Positions 25,223 to 37,206 of a stretch of 64,000 bases of DNA are shown piece after piece. Within the stretch, counting starts at the first letter, position 1. Every line of letters starts with the position of its first letter. The DNA is from Xylogone sp. PMI_703 (Eukaryota > Ascomycota > Leotiomycetes). The DNA lies in assembly GCA_021399445.1 (NCBI GenBank), contig JAJTUQ010000002.1:5332001-5396000 (forward strand). The letters run 5' to 3'. The notes under the pieces are model-generated. The model worked only from the letters and a program-made list of their open reading frames with translations, did not search any database and was not told where the DNA came from. A program made the position numbers and the translations under genes.

Positions 25223-28183
25223 CTTGAGGAGGGGTATTCGAGTCGTTTAATCACCATCCAGATATGGGCCCAGAGGTTGCTGTTGCAAGTTCAACCAGAA
25301 GACGCTCCCAGCTCCTTGAATACGAAGGTAAGGTTGAGGGTGAGTGCAATGCGATACTGGTGGGAGACGAAAAAGTGAAATTGGGGCGTGGTGGAAGGTG
25401 TAGCCCTGAAGATGTTCGCAACGACGGAGAGATGGGGAAACGGGGAACGGCGGACCTGGGGACCTGGATCTGTAGTGGATGATCGCAGTTGCTCGGGCCG
25501 TGGTAAATCCGTGGTTGCAGGGTGCGCGGGCCACAGCCAATTTGGAAGGATGGAAACGAAAGCCGCAGCTAATTAGGTTCTGTTGGTCTTGACGGTGTCC
25601 CTGACTACGAGCAGCACAGAAAGCACGGAAAACCGAAGCACTGGATGGTACAGTACAGCAACGGTACAGAAGCGCGATGCTCGACGCTGATCCTACGAGG
25701 AAACTGCAATGCAAGTGAGAGAAAGACAAGCCCCTGCGCGCAACGAAGATTGCTGGCCGGGGGATATATAGCGACTGGGCGACAACTGCTGCCCACCGAC
25801 AAAAGAGGTCGTCCTTGAGCGGGTTTTCTTCTGGCTTGGATTCAGTGCTGGGGATACTCCGCCTGATAGGTGTGCTTTTTCAAGCTGCTGTAACCCACAG
25901 ACCCCCCTGGTGTGTTCCACGATCGCGTGGTCGAGAGAGGAATGAGGAGTGAGGGACCTGGTGAGCCTGTGTGCCGAGAGCTCATTATTTGCTGTAGCCC
26001 CCATAGCTGACAGCTAATGGCACCACAGTATCTCCTGGCTCCTGCGCCCCGAGAACGTAATGGCTCTTAGTCGCAACCCCAGAAGGCGCCCAGCTACAGC
26101 GACGAGTGGTCTGGTTCCAGAGAGGGGGACGGGCGGCGGGTGCTGAAGCTGCAGCACGTCCCGCCCCCTGGGAGCTTGGGAACAGAGGGACGAAAGCAAC
26201 GCGGACTCGGACAGAGACCAGAGTGATACAATACTGGTGCGGTACCAGACATTTGCCCCATTCCAGCGCATTGGTTGGGCCCCTGGGCTGGTTTGCTGCG
26301 CTGGGACAGTGTCACGGACGGGGCTAGGGCTGGCACTGACACCCGACAATCGATAATGTACGTACGCCGCCGGAGGATGTACGTTGCTGTTGATCCGGCT
26401 AGCAGGTTCGCTGGGGCCTTTGTGCTCCTCTGTCAGACGTGTAAAAAAGGCCTCTTCTCCTCGACAGCGGGGTCACAGCCAGACGAAGGTTAAGGGCTAG
26501 TACAAGTACGGACTACTACTGTGTACTAAGCGTAGCAACTCCAGGACTTTGTGTCCAGCGAGGACGAAGGCAAGGACGAAAACAAGGGCACGGGGACAAA
26601 GGGGCCAAGTACGAACTGTACAGAACTTCTTGGTTTAAAAGTTGTCGTACGCAGGTCTGAACCACCACCAACTGGATTAATGCTTTGCACAGGCTTCCCA
26701 GCACGAGTACTGTACAATCCCAAGCATAACCACACACACACACATATACACGCACACGCACATCACAAGCATAAGCACAAGCTAAGCACAATCACAAGCG
26801 GTTGTCGGGTCCGTCCAGTCGTAAATGCAACCTCGATCGCTCTTAAAATCTGCACTCGCACATTACGGTACGAGTATGCGGGGGAGGGAGGTGCGGAGAG
26901 AAAGCCTGCGCGCTCGGTCCTTCTGCCCTGGCCCGCTTTCGCCCTCTTTCCCTTTCCCCTTCCTCCCTCCTACATCTTCCCCAAGCAAGCCACGCTCCAT
27001 GCAGCAACTTCCTATTTTCCTCGCAAATATTCAACTAATTACAACTCATTTTCCTCTAATTTCTCATGTTACTGACAGTGACCGAGGCAGGCACAAAATC
27101 CTTTACTTGAATTAATCAATAATCTAATATAGCAACTGCCTCGGACAGTTCACACTCGCCGCTTGACCCCAGATCCAACGCTTAGCAGGTCCATCAATTA
27201 ATCAGTCAATCAGTCAATCAAAATCAGCCCACCCTTGGAACCCGTGCCACCCGCCCGCCCGTCTCCAGCCGGTTACAGCGCAGAGTTGCATCCTTTTCTC
27301 GATTACTCAGTGGAGAAAGTGTGCCTGTGCTGCAACTCAAAGTATGGATTATTACCCTAATCAGCACAAACACTAGACCAGACCAGAATAGCACCAGATA
27401 TACGCGGCTAAAGACGCTTTTCTCTGGCGCGGCTGGGAATGCTGAGAAAAAGGAAAGTAAAAGAAATTCGCTTTTTGCCTTGTCTTGCCTTGTCTTGCCT
27501 TGCCTTAATTACAGCTACAGCCGTTTTCCCTGAAGAGGGGCGCCAAAGTCTCGAATTGAGTGGGCTTGCTTGGCGTATTGGATTAAGTCCCGGGTGCTTT
27601 AATACACTCCATTACTTAATATTTTTCCTTTCTTTTCTTCTCTAAATTAGCTTCACACTTCAGCCCTTTTCCCGTCTGGCGTAGATGGGTCTGGATTACT
27701 CATGGGACACATGTAAGTTACTGTACAATGGGTCAAGACATAAACATCGTTCTGCTTTTGGTTGGATGATTCAAAAGACAACCGCTTTCTATTCCAATTC
27801 GTCGCTGATTAATTAGTATGCGATCCATCACTTCGTTTATACAAGTCTCGTGCTCTTTTCTTTGCTTCCCTCAGAATCATGCCCCGTCCTTCCTTTCCAA
27901 GACAAGCCGTTAAATATTCCCTCTGGTATATAGCGTTCATGTCATATCCATTATGAGTCGCCCTCGAGGACGATATCATCCACAACCCCTGGCTGTTGGA
28001 TCTAGTGCGACCTGGGGTGGCAGAATGGTGATCTGCTTCCACAATGGGAGACGGTTTCAGCCCTGAGATCACCTGCCGATGCCATACGGGGGTTATATAA
28101 CCGCCTACACCCATGACCCCATATGCAGGGACTTGATTGATCCTCGAATCCTTTTTCTCAATATTTCGTGACCCGATCCCCTC
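25223..28183. other. Very long ric8 upstream region with low-complexity tracts
   Basis: 3 kb with no supported gene. It contains a CA-rich tract at about 26729-26800, CAATCAGT-like direct repeats at about 27195-27220, and a ttgccttgtc tandem repeat at about 27476-27508. A GC-rich block lies at 25230-26500. A plus-strand frame at 26551-27075 is mostly low complexity and is not believed. Probably promoter and long 5' leader of ric8 plus the 3' UTR of the gene at 28184. Confidence 0.6.
26729..26800. repeat. CA-rich microsatellite-like tract
   Basis: A run of acacac followed by degenerate cacaagcataagcacaag units, seen directly in the sequence. Confidence 0.7.
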
Positions 28184-30353
28184 TCATGAAGTAACGAAAG
28201 TCCACCTCTCATTATCCGATCGTCCCTTCTCATACCTCGCCTTGGTCTCCTTCTTTGCCCGCCTAAAGGCTTTGTTGTCGATACCGTTGCTGACACCGTA
28301 GAGTTTATCGGCAATTGGCCGAAGCAACATACTCATATCCAGATGTCCATCCGGTCCAACCTGCACCTGGTTTGCCAAGATCGCAACGATGACGCAGAAA
28401 ACCAAGTGGGAGCCAGCAATCAAGCCCAGCACGAGGTAGAACCAGAACGGGTGGTTGAAATCTAGAAATGAACCCTGGATCGGTTCCTGTCCAGGATGGG
28501 TGAATGATGGGTTCAGCATTGCCGCACCAGAGATGGAGCCTAAACCGAACGCTGCGATGGTGTTCCCTAGGAGGTTCTTGTCGCCTTTGCATGGGTAGCC
28601 CCAGAGAGAGTCGCCAGGATAAATTTGAGCCTGTTGGCCCTGCTCATCTTGATAACCCAGTTGTGCTATAGATGCAGTGGCGATTGCAGCCATGCTGTCA
28701 CTGATGCTAGCAAGGCCTTCAGAATCATTCTGAGTATGACCTAGGGTTATATTACAGGTGTAGTACCAAGGGTCTGTGGAAGATGCTTCAAAAGCCTGGA
28801 CGATTGTGCAGCGCGGATCGTCGTTGCATTGGTTGTCATAGTCTGTGAAAAAGGTAATGGAACCATTGAGGGAATTCGACACGTAGACATCACCAACATT
28901 AGCAACACCAATGACTGTTGACGTAGCGTCGCCATTTTTAGTGACGGTGTATGCATTACAGAAGTATGTAATGTTCACGGTACGGTTGGTGTAGATAGAG
29001 AAGATGCTGCTCTTTGGACTCGACTCCTGAAAGATGTATTCAATGTGGTTTCTGTCATAATCATACCACAGCAGGGCATTCGAGCTATCAACTACGTCAC
29101 CAGCAGACGGCATATACTGTGTTTCATTGAGTCCATAGTTGTATGCTAACCCGCCGTATCTGCGATCTGTCAGAACCACGAGAGATAATAGCAGAGAATT
29201 TATGAAGACTTACAAGTGTGCGGTGAACTGCTCGTCTTGTAGTGAAGGATTGGTATTATTGCCATTGGGGAAGAAATGGTCCATATTCGGGATGGAAACA
29301 TTTCCATTGACCATTAAAGGCCTAGAGTAGTCACTGTCGAAGCCGTATGTCAATCCCACCGCGGCAATACCCGATTGGGCGGCCTGTGTAACGTTAGTAA
29401 AGAGGTTGCCGTGATGCCTCGCGGTCAGTTCTTACAATATTGATAACCAGCCATAATACGCAGGCTAAGATAACCCATGGTCTCCTTGCCACCAGAGCCA
29501 GCTTCGCCATCTTTGTCAAACTATCGCAAGATAAGATCAAGTCCATCTTGAAATTTCATTAGTCTCCATTACAAGCACTCATGATCCCACCCTTATGAAC
29601 CAGAACATACCTCTTCCAGATTTCTGGGCTTTCGTCTACTCAGTATCACCCAGCGCATATTCAACGCCATATCCTTATACGCACTAGCAATATTCAAACC
29701 GAGTGCAATACTGATTGCCGTGGTAATGGCATTGAACTCTTTCTTCTTGGGCTCGGACAGCACGCTCTTCTTCACGTATGTTTGGACGGCAAAATAGTAA
29801 GCAGCACACAGACCTGCTGTGATGAACCATCGGAACGAGCTCTCAAATAGGATGCGTCGCACTTGTTTCCCGGACTTGGCCCTGGTAGGCTGGTGTATAT
29901 CACCGAAGACGGAGGAGGCATAAGTGGTATCTATCTTATTAAGAGGGTCATGAAGGAAGGAGTCGGATTCGTCTAAGGAAGTGAGGTTAGCTTGGAGATA
30001 GCAACGAAACCAAATAATGATCGGTGCTTCTGGAACTCACTGCTGGAATTGAACAGCGTAGAGCTGGAGTAGGCATGACTGGGGACTGGTCGTGGAGGTA
30101 CAGCAGAAGCGCCATTTTTTGCATCGTATGCCGTTGTCTGGAATGATTGAAAAGAATAGCTGCTATCTCTTGTGTTCGGCTGGCTCAGCCTCGACGTGTT
30201 TCTCATCTCATACCCCGGGGACCCCAAGTCGCCCTCTGCCCCAGTCCAAGGGTGCGAGTATGTGTCGGGACTGTTGTAATAGGAGGCATTTTCACCTTGT
30301 AATGGCGAGAAGCCATGTACGGGTTGAATCGGTTGATACTGCGAGTTCGACAT
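28184..30353 (-). CDS. Fungal multi-exon membrane protein of unknown function, with an apparent 1-nt frameshift
   Basis: Exons read from the minus strand: 30353-30041, 29972-29611, 29546-29436, 29384-29214 and 29159-28184, all with GT/AG introns of 51-68 nt. The layout is a disordered N-terminus (PSHAYSSSTLFNSS); a basic stretch and a membrane segment (FRWFITAGLCAAYYFAVQTY); two more hydrophobic helices (TTAISIALGLNIASAY, WVILACVLWLVINI); a large extracellular or luminal domain with many N-glycosylation sites and cysteines; a C-terminal membrane segment (FWFYLVLGLIAGSHLVFCVIV); and a basic tail. Summed exon length is 3n+1. The frame breaks inside exon 4 near 29336-29345, where the sequence before it continues AAVGLTYGF and after it DSDYSRPLMV in another frame. 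Either one extra base (assembly error) or a disabling indel explains this. I know of similar uncharacterised ascomycete proteins but no function. Confidence 0.6.
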
Positions 30354-32003
30354 CACGAGCAAAAGAGCTGCAGCTCCTGAGGACCTTGGGTCACTTGGGT
30401 TTTCGATGCCTTCTGAAGAGCTCTGGCCTTCCCGAGAGGCAGAAGGATAGGTTCAGGACTTCAGGCAGGAGAGTTTCAGGCAATCTGACAGTAATATACA
30501 CCAACGGTACGCGTCAACAAAACATGATGGTTTGGAATTATTTTGGAGGCTAAAAAAGATGTAGGGATGATAGAGGAAAACAAGAGCCACATCACTGGGT
30601 GAGAGAAGAGAAGTTAAGTGCGGCGTCAGGGAGCTTATCCCGTTCCCAGGGCCCTGCGACAAAACACCCCTCCCAGGACCCAGGACCCCAGGAAGCAATT
30701 TTGACGGCGGTGATGGTGATGGCCTCCTTTGGGCATGGCCTGGCCGGTCTTGGGCCAGTGGTATCGCTGCTGGGCGCCACTCCCTGCGGGACAGCACCAC
30801 TGGGTAACCGGCTGGGTGGGTTTCTTCGCTGTTGTGCGGCTGAAATAATAATTACTATCCCTATCTCTCCCCGTGTGCTTCGCTTCTCCTCGAGCTATGG
30901 GTGTCTCCCTTCTTGGCTTCTTGGCCGCATAGAAACGAGGGCGCGTTACCGTGTCGGGCCCGATATGCGCAACAAAACTCGAGACAAATCCCCCAAAAAC
31001 ACCAAAGACCTCAGCCACGATCTGGACGGGGTGAGAAGCATTGAATCAATGGCGACATATCTTGTTTTGGGGGAGATCGAATGTCTAATTAAGGTGCACG
31101 CCGCAATTATCGTGCTGACCGGGAAATGCAGCTCAGCCTCAATAATGGGAGAACCAAGGCGATAAGTTCCTGTTGCAGTAGTAGCAGCACTGTCTAGGTT
31201 GCAGAAAAGTGTGGTGAATGTTGCTATTTTGGGCGCCTTGGAGTGTCAGCACTGGCGGCTTAATACAGCTTAATACGTTTAGGCTTATCCGGGCCCCTGC
31301 TGGCCCTTGGCATGGAACCATCGAGGCCAGCTTGTCCATGGTTTTTCGCTGCCAGCCTTCTCAGAGAGGGAGAACCGAGGACGTATTGTCGCATTGAGAA
31401 GAAAAGGGGGAAACAAGATGCCTCCGTGTACCCCAAACTCTATTACTACTAATAATGATAGCGGTGAAATTGTTTTGGAGGAGACGTCCGACCGACGCAA
31501 GTTGCTTAGGTAAGTACTGTAAGCTGGTACGAAACGAAACGAGTTAGCTGAGGATCCCAGCGCCGGCAACTGGTGCTTTGCCGGTATTGATGTTGTTTGT
31601 ATCCGCAGGTTTACGACTTGACCAGACAAATGATGGGGAAAGTATCTCAACGGAGATAAAGACGTTCGTACTGCAGTACTGACCGTATTACTGCGCTTAC
31701 CTACGCTTTGAAGTATATTTGCCGAGCATGATGCTGACGATGCACTCTCTATATAAAGCGCAAGAAAACCGCCGTTTCAAAACGTCTATTTTCAAGTTCT
31801 CGGCCCTGATACGCTGAGCAAGAAGAGGTTAGTTTCCAAGAGAGGATAATGAATTACAATACTTCTTTTCCATTTCCATTAACTGGGTAGCGCCTTTGTC
31901 TAATTATAATGCAAACATCCTCAACAGTCCATCATCAGTTCGTATTATGCACACAGTGAAACCACGACGCCATCAGTCGCTACCGGGGGATCATGATTGT
32001 TTC
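30354..32003. other. Intergenic region, no gene seen
   Basis: 1.65 kb between the 5' end of the membrane-protein gene and the 3' end of the M20-like gene. It is GC-rich at 30600-30850, then mixed. Open frames on both strands overlap each other and are proline/arginine-rich shadows. Confidence 0.55.
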
Positions 32004-34083
32004 TTACTCCGCAAGCAGGTTGTTTCCATCAAGCAACACTTCCAGAGCTGTGGCACTCATTACCTTCCCAGCAGTTGTCGCGGCACCTTGGACCTCGTTC
32101 CACCATGCATCACCAGCTCCATCCGGAACTACATATCCTAGTGTAAGACGTGGAATCCCGGAAACCTCATCATCAGTATACTCGATATCGCAGCCGTCGG
32201 CATTCCCTGCTAGTTGCCTGAATGCCAATCGACACATGCGCTGTACTTCATGTCCCAGGACCTGGTTGGCGTAGCTCCCGCTGGATGTGACCTTCAATGA
32301 TGCTCCCGTTGCTGACGCGCTAGCTTCAAAGCAATCATTGACCTTTACCTTCAGAGCTTCAAGGCGATCCTCATTTGGAGCCTCGATGATAAAAGTCCCA
32401 GAGGCATACGTATGGTTTGTGCAAGGCATCGATCCTCCGTTCGTGATGTGAGTGCGGATACTCTCACCGGACAGCATATGTAGTTTAAGCATGCTGATAG
32501 CATTATATGCTGCAACCAAGGCATATAGAGCGTCGACTGCTTCGGAATCTCCATTTCCGGCTTGATTGCTGGAATATTCTACTTTGAGACTTCTGCTTGG
32601 GTTTCCAACAGCTCCGATATGAGAGCAAGGTTGCGAGGTTAGATTAATGTCGACCTTATATGCGGAATAGCCCCCAGAGTTGAGGAGCTCGGCTGACCCT
32701 GCCTTTGGTACACCAAAGAGAACTACTTTTCCGGGAAGTTGGAAATTTGTGATGGCAGCAGCAACAGCAAGCGCTGCTGCTACAGCACTGAGTGCGGTTA
32801 AATTATGGTAACGCAAATTAGTATTTGCTACATCTACAAAATAGTGAGTAAGTCTGGATATCAAATGAGATGTATTGGGGAAGTTTACCTTCACCATATT
32901 CTACCTCAAATCCGATGACGGGCCCTTGTCGCCCACTATCATACTCAGCAATGAAGGCGTTGTCGATGGAAAAGGCTGACGGGGTTACTTTCCATCCTTT
33001 TCGGAAACCCATAAACTCAGTGAGGGCTTTATGAGCCGTAGTGGCTCTGAAGCTGTTGCCTAGATTGTAGTGTGATACAAATGGCATTGGTTGCAAAGTT
33101 TCATTTATCGAGTCGATGTAGGTTGATACAAAGTCAACGAACGCGGCTTCTAATGGGCGCTCGTGCGAGATAGTGGATATCAATGGGATTTGATCATCAC
33201 TTTTAATCTGCTGCGGAGTCCCCGTCTCATACCCTCCCATTTCATCAAAGAATCTTAAAGCAAGAACAGCTAGCGAACCTGCCTCAGAGGAAAGATTCAA
33301 GTGTACATCCTGTTTTAAGTGGATGTTCTGTTTCACCTTTGTGTTCTGCTTAAATCGGCGCATCTCATTCTGCTGGCCTAGAACGGCATCTTTATGAGCT
33401 TGTTCCTCTACCAAGTCTACCTCCGTTTGTGGACGTAACATAGCGTCTACCAGCGTCTGGGTTCCAGAATATTCGCTGAGATACATTTTTTGCAGCTTCT
33501 CAACATAATCTGGCTGGTTTCTTTCATTCTTTGGTTGGGTAATGCTATTCTTTCGAGCACTGGCATAGAAGTTTGCCTGAGCCTGACCTCCTTCAGAATA
33601 TCCTTTTATATATGCGTCCATCAGGGCTTTAGCATGGTCGGACATGATGTTCTCCTCGTCATCTTTTTCTTCTGGGAGATTGATGTCAGCTACCCTGGAA
33701 TCCTCCACAGCTTCTGAATGTTCCCGCATATAAATGGCCTGCAACGAATGTGCGTATTCGCAAACAGCGTCCAATTCCGCCTTCTCTTTTTGAACGCCGT
33801 TCTTCAAGATGTAGACATTGGCTTCGATTTCATCTTCTATGCTCCGTTGTTCAGGCATATTGTTGTCCAGACTCTTCAAAGGGATCTCCCGCTCGGATTC
33901 ATCTTCAGAGGTAGGGGTGTCGAGGTCTGAGAATGCCTCCACGCCATAATCCGTAGAGACACAATTGTCCGTGGCAACATTCACATTCGTCTTCCTTGAA
34001 GCAACATCCATGAAAACCCGACCGCCGCTCGCTATATTAACAAATTCCTCATCGTCACTCGAGAAGTTGCTGGATGGAGACAT
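32004..34083 (-). CDS. Degenerate M20-family peptidase-fold protein with a novel repeat-bearing N-terminus
   Basis: Two exons, 34083-32889 and 32833-32004, with a 55-nt intron; 674 residues. The C-terminal ~370 residues follow the M20D/PM20D2 fold: GWKVTPSAFSIDNAFIAEYDSG, GPVIGFEVEY, LPGKVVLFGVP, ALYALVAAYNAISML, then the small dimerisation lobe. The metal and catalytic residues are gone. The usual GHACGH is replaced by TNLRYH, the catalytic EEGG by KAGS, and the later KEAHAA by NQAGNG. Intron donor gtaaac was chosen over an upstream gtgaag because it keeps family spacing. Residues 1-300 are acidic and unrelated to M20; three copies of a motif with core L..(I/A/M)Y(M/I/L)..(H/Y)S occur at about 109-124, 149-164 and 192-206. 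The start at 34083 is the first clear ATG; an upstream exon cannot be excluded. Likely a pseudoenzyme. Confidence 0.72.
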
Positions 34084-34996
34084 CACGTGATCGGATATTA
34101 GACAGCGAAAGAGTAAAGAATGCAATCCAACAAAGGATCTGGTGTCTTTCCAGATTTCGGATGGGAATATTTTGAAGAAATATGGTACTACATGTAATGA
34201 TATAGAAGAATCTCACCTCAGCATTACTGTACCTTGGCCCCAGCGAACCTTGTTCAGGCAAATGCATGTAAACCATCTGAGAACCAAGAGTACCATCAGC
34301 GAGGACACGAGTCTCAGACTGGCCCGATCGAAGATGCATTCTTTGCTCGGCTCACACCGCTTGTAAGCAGCCCAGCTCAGCTTGGAGGATGATTGGGAAA
34401 CAATGAATGATGGGATATTCCAGGAGCAAGGTCCCAATAACTTACGCACGATTATACACGTAAAGAGCCGTTGTACCGAACTTCCGTTTTCCGTATAAAT
34501 CCGTAAGTCTCAACAGCTTCAGCACAGCTTTGGGATAAGCCGACGAAAAGGGAAATCATCGCGGAACACGGCCGCTAATTGGTTTGATGATCCCTGGAGA
34601 CATGACAACTACTGGCTGCATTAATATTTGCACAATGTGACAGTTCATCGATGTGCGAAGTTATTTACTTAGCTCTCGCATTTTATGCTCGTTATGGTAC
34701 GATATACGAAAGTAGCATGATAAAAATCCCCTGCAGTGCAGCTGAGTAATATTACGTCGTGGGTGGTTCGAAGCTACAAAGAAACTCAGCCTGAAACACT
34801 ATGACCCCTTCCAGAACAGCTTTCCCCTCCATTACCCAAGCTGGAAACATCGTTAATGGGTTCAATGCTTCACCCCGCCAAACCTCCATCCCAACATCAA
34901 CCACACCACAGCAATTGTCACATACAAGCTGCATATCCCGTCTACCCTATTGTACAAAGCCACGAGATTACATATACACATCGATAATCTGCTACC
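34084..34996. other. Divergent promoter region between the M20-like and epimerase genes
   Basis: About 0.9 kb holding both 5' regions. A short minus-strand frame at 34217-34339, ending at a gtgaga donor-like site, looks faintly coding. It cannot be joined in frame to the M20-like gene. Confidence 0.5.
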
Positions 34997-36118
34997 ATGG
35001 TTGATCGTCCCAAGAAACCCAGTGCTCTCGATACTCAGCCAGGCCAAGCCGCCCCGCAACCGCAAGTCAATGTCACCGACGAGAAAGTCGCTGCAGTGCT
35101 TCCTACAGGCGAAAGTGTAGAAATACTGCTCTACGGAGCTACTATTATAAGCTGGAAGGATGCGCAGGGTGAAGAGAAATTATTTCTGAGTGAGAAGGCC
35201 AAGCTGGATGGAACAAAGGCAGTCAGAGGCGGGGTCCCACTGGTGTTCCCAGTACGCTCATCCATCATCTGCTGGAACCCCATAAAGATCTTTCAAATAT
35301 TGAATGCATAAAATATAGAGCTATGCTAACGATGGATTGCTCTTCAACAGGTCTTCGGAACCGCTCCAGACCACCCTGCAGTGTCCAAGCTCCCCCAACA
35401 TGGCTTCGCTCGTATTTCGCGCTGGGAATTTCTTGGTAAATCGAGCAGTGAATCGTCATCTATCAATGCAGGAGGAGATTCCAGCGTGAAACTGGACTTT
35501 GGTCTTTCATCAAATAATCTAAGCGCTGAAAGCAAAGCTGCTTGGCCACATGAATTCGGATTGATATACAGTGTTACTTTGAGCAGAGGGGAACTTGCAA
35601 CAAGCATTGTGATAAGCAACGAGGACAAGGAATCATGGGAGTTCCAGACCTTGTTGCATACCTATTTCAGGGTCAAGGTATTGTTCTCTCTATCAGCTTC
35701 TTCTCTGCGTATCGCTAAGGAAGTATCACTTTAGGATATCTCCAACGTCACTGTAACTGGTCTGGAATCGTCCTCATACCTCGACAAACTGATTACACCA
35801 CTCAAACCTACTACGTCACCGGCGTCTCCACTCTCAATTACTGCTAAGACAGATCGTGTATATACCCCTGCTGGAGGAGACAAGGCACCGGTCGAAATCC
35901 TTGAAGGCGGAAAACCGACGTATACCGTTGTCAGGGACAATCTGAACGAGGTCGTAGTGTGGAACCCTTGGGAGAATGTCGCAAATGAAATGGGTGACTT
36001 TGGGCCCGCAGATGGCTGGAAGAACATGATCTGCGTTGAGGCTGGTGCTGTTAGTGGATGGCAGAAGCTGGAGCCCGGCGAGACTTTTGAAGGTGGACAG
36101 TTCATTCGTTTAAATTGA
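34997..36118 (+). CDS. Glucose-6-phosphate 1-epimerase (hexose-6-phosphate mutarotase)
   Basis: Three exons: 34997-35251, 35351-35677 and 35735-36118; introns of 99 and 57 nt; 321 residues, close to the yeast YMR099C family length. The galactose-mutarotase beta-sandwich motifs are present: LLYGATIISW, the arginine in AVRGGVPLVFP, the first active-site histidine in LPQHGFAR, the second histidine in LLHTYFRV, and the catalytic Glu in MICVEAGAV near the end. The WNPWE block is also typical. It interconverts alpha and beta anomers of glucose 6-phosphate and other hexose 6-phosphates in the cytosol, feeding glycolysis and the pentose phosphate pathway. All splice junctions keep frame and rebuild conserved strands. 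Confidence 0.93.
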
Positions 36119-37206
36119 CAACCAGAGACTAGTAATTGGGGAAGTTCAAGGGCAATGATATGATGAATCGGATACAGGTGGATATACCGGAAACGACTAA
36201 TAGCGGAACTTCTCCTAGTGCGGTGGTTATTGAGAAGAGGGAAATATTCGTTCTCGACGCTTGTCGGGATGAAGAAGGAAGGAAATATATATTTTGACAT
36301 ATGCCCTATCTTTTTAGATAAGTATTCATGCTAGAGGGAGCAAACATAGCTCCCAAAGCACATTATTTTCTTCAGCTTCTGAGAAATCAAATATTAAATA
36401 GAGGTGCCATAGAATTCTCAGAGTTCAGCCTTCATTGATATATCCCCACGCTCGTTAGGCACATGTACATAGTCTTCAAGGACAAGGCTATGGACCACCA
36501 GCCCCACCTACACTTCAAAGGTCACGCGTAAGCGCCGTTGGGCAATTTTCAGCTATTTCAATGCAATTAGAGAAAGAAGAAGAAACGACATACCCAGAGA
36601 GAGTTGGCATCATCATCTCCTACCTACTTTCAAGGTTTCGAGTGCGGGTTATCCAGCTACAACGGCCTAGCTCCTTGGCTGGCCGACCCCTCAAGTTCCT
36701 CATCGCCTCCCAGCCAGATGGGAGACCTCCCGAACACCAATCTCATTGGACCAAGTTGGGGACTCCCAGTCCCCCTTCTGCACGTTGGCGTTTCTGCCGC
36801 TGCGGAGGGAAAACCACAGCCTCTCACAGTGGATAGGCCACCAATGCCTCCGATGTAACGAAGGAGGCCTCAAATTTCCAGAAGGAGGTATTTAACCGTG
36901 AGAAACTTTGCCATCTCCTGCCCACTCTCTTTTTCTCTCTAAGCCCAAAGCAATCATTTTGGACTTGCAAACAATCCTTTTGAATTCTTGACGGCTGGAC
37001 CCTCAGGACTACTTCTTTTGTGACATCCTTTAACTGAAAGAAAGGGGGGCCTATATATACCTTCTTTTTAAATCCAACATCACCATTTGCTAAAAATGAA
37101 GATTTGAGTTTTCATATATGATGCAAATAGTAGTCCCGTAAGGGCATTTTATGATTTCGACTTTGTGCCGATACCACCGATTCGGTCACGGCTGCTTGAG
37201 AATTTC
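36119..37206. other. Intergenic region upstream of the zinc-finger gene
   Basis: About 1.1 kb. A plus-strand frame at 36604-36858 is Pro/Ser-rich and not convincing. The true 5' end of the zinc-finger gene may lie in its last 100 bp. Confidence 0.5.

Noticed and set aside
26551..27075. 174-codon plus-strand frame upstream of ric8
   Set aside because: Dominated by CA-rich and C-rich low-complexity sequence, with no domain, no splice logic and overlapping frames of equal quality.
34217..34449. Possible first exon(s) for the M20-like gene
   Set aside because: A frame starting MHLRSGQSETRVLADG ends at a gtgaga donor, but its phase does not match any acceptor leading into the 34083 frame.
36604..36858. 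84-codon Pro/Ser-rich plus-strand frame
   Set aside because: No family features, overlaps another equal frame, and lies in the promoter of the zinc-finger gene.
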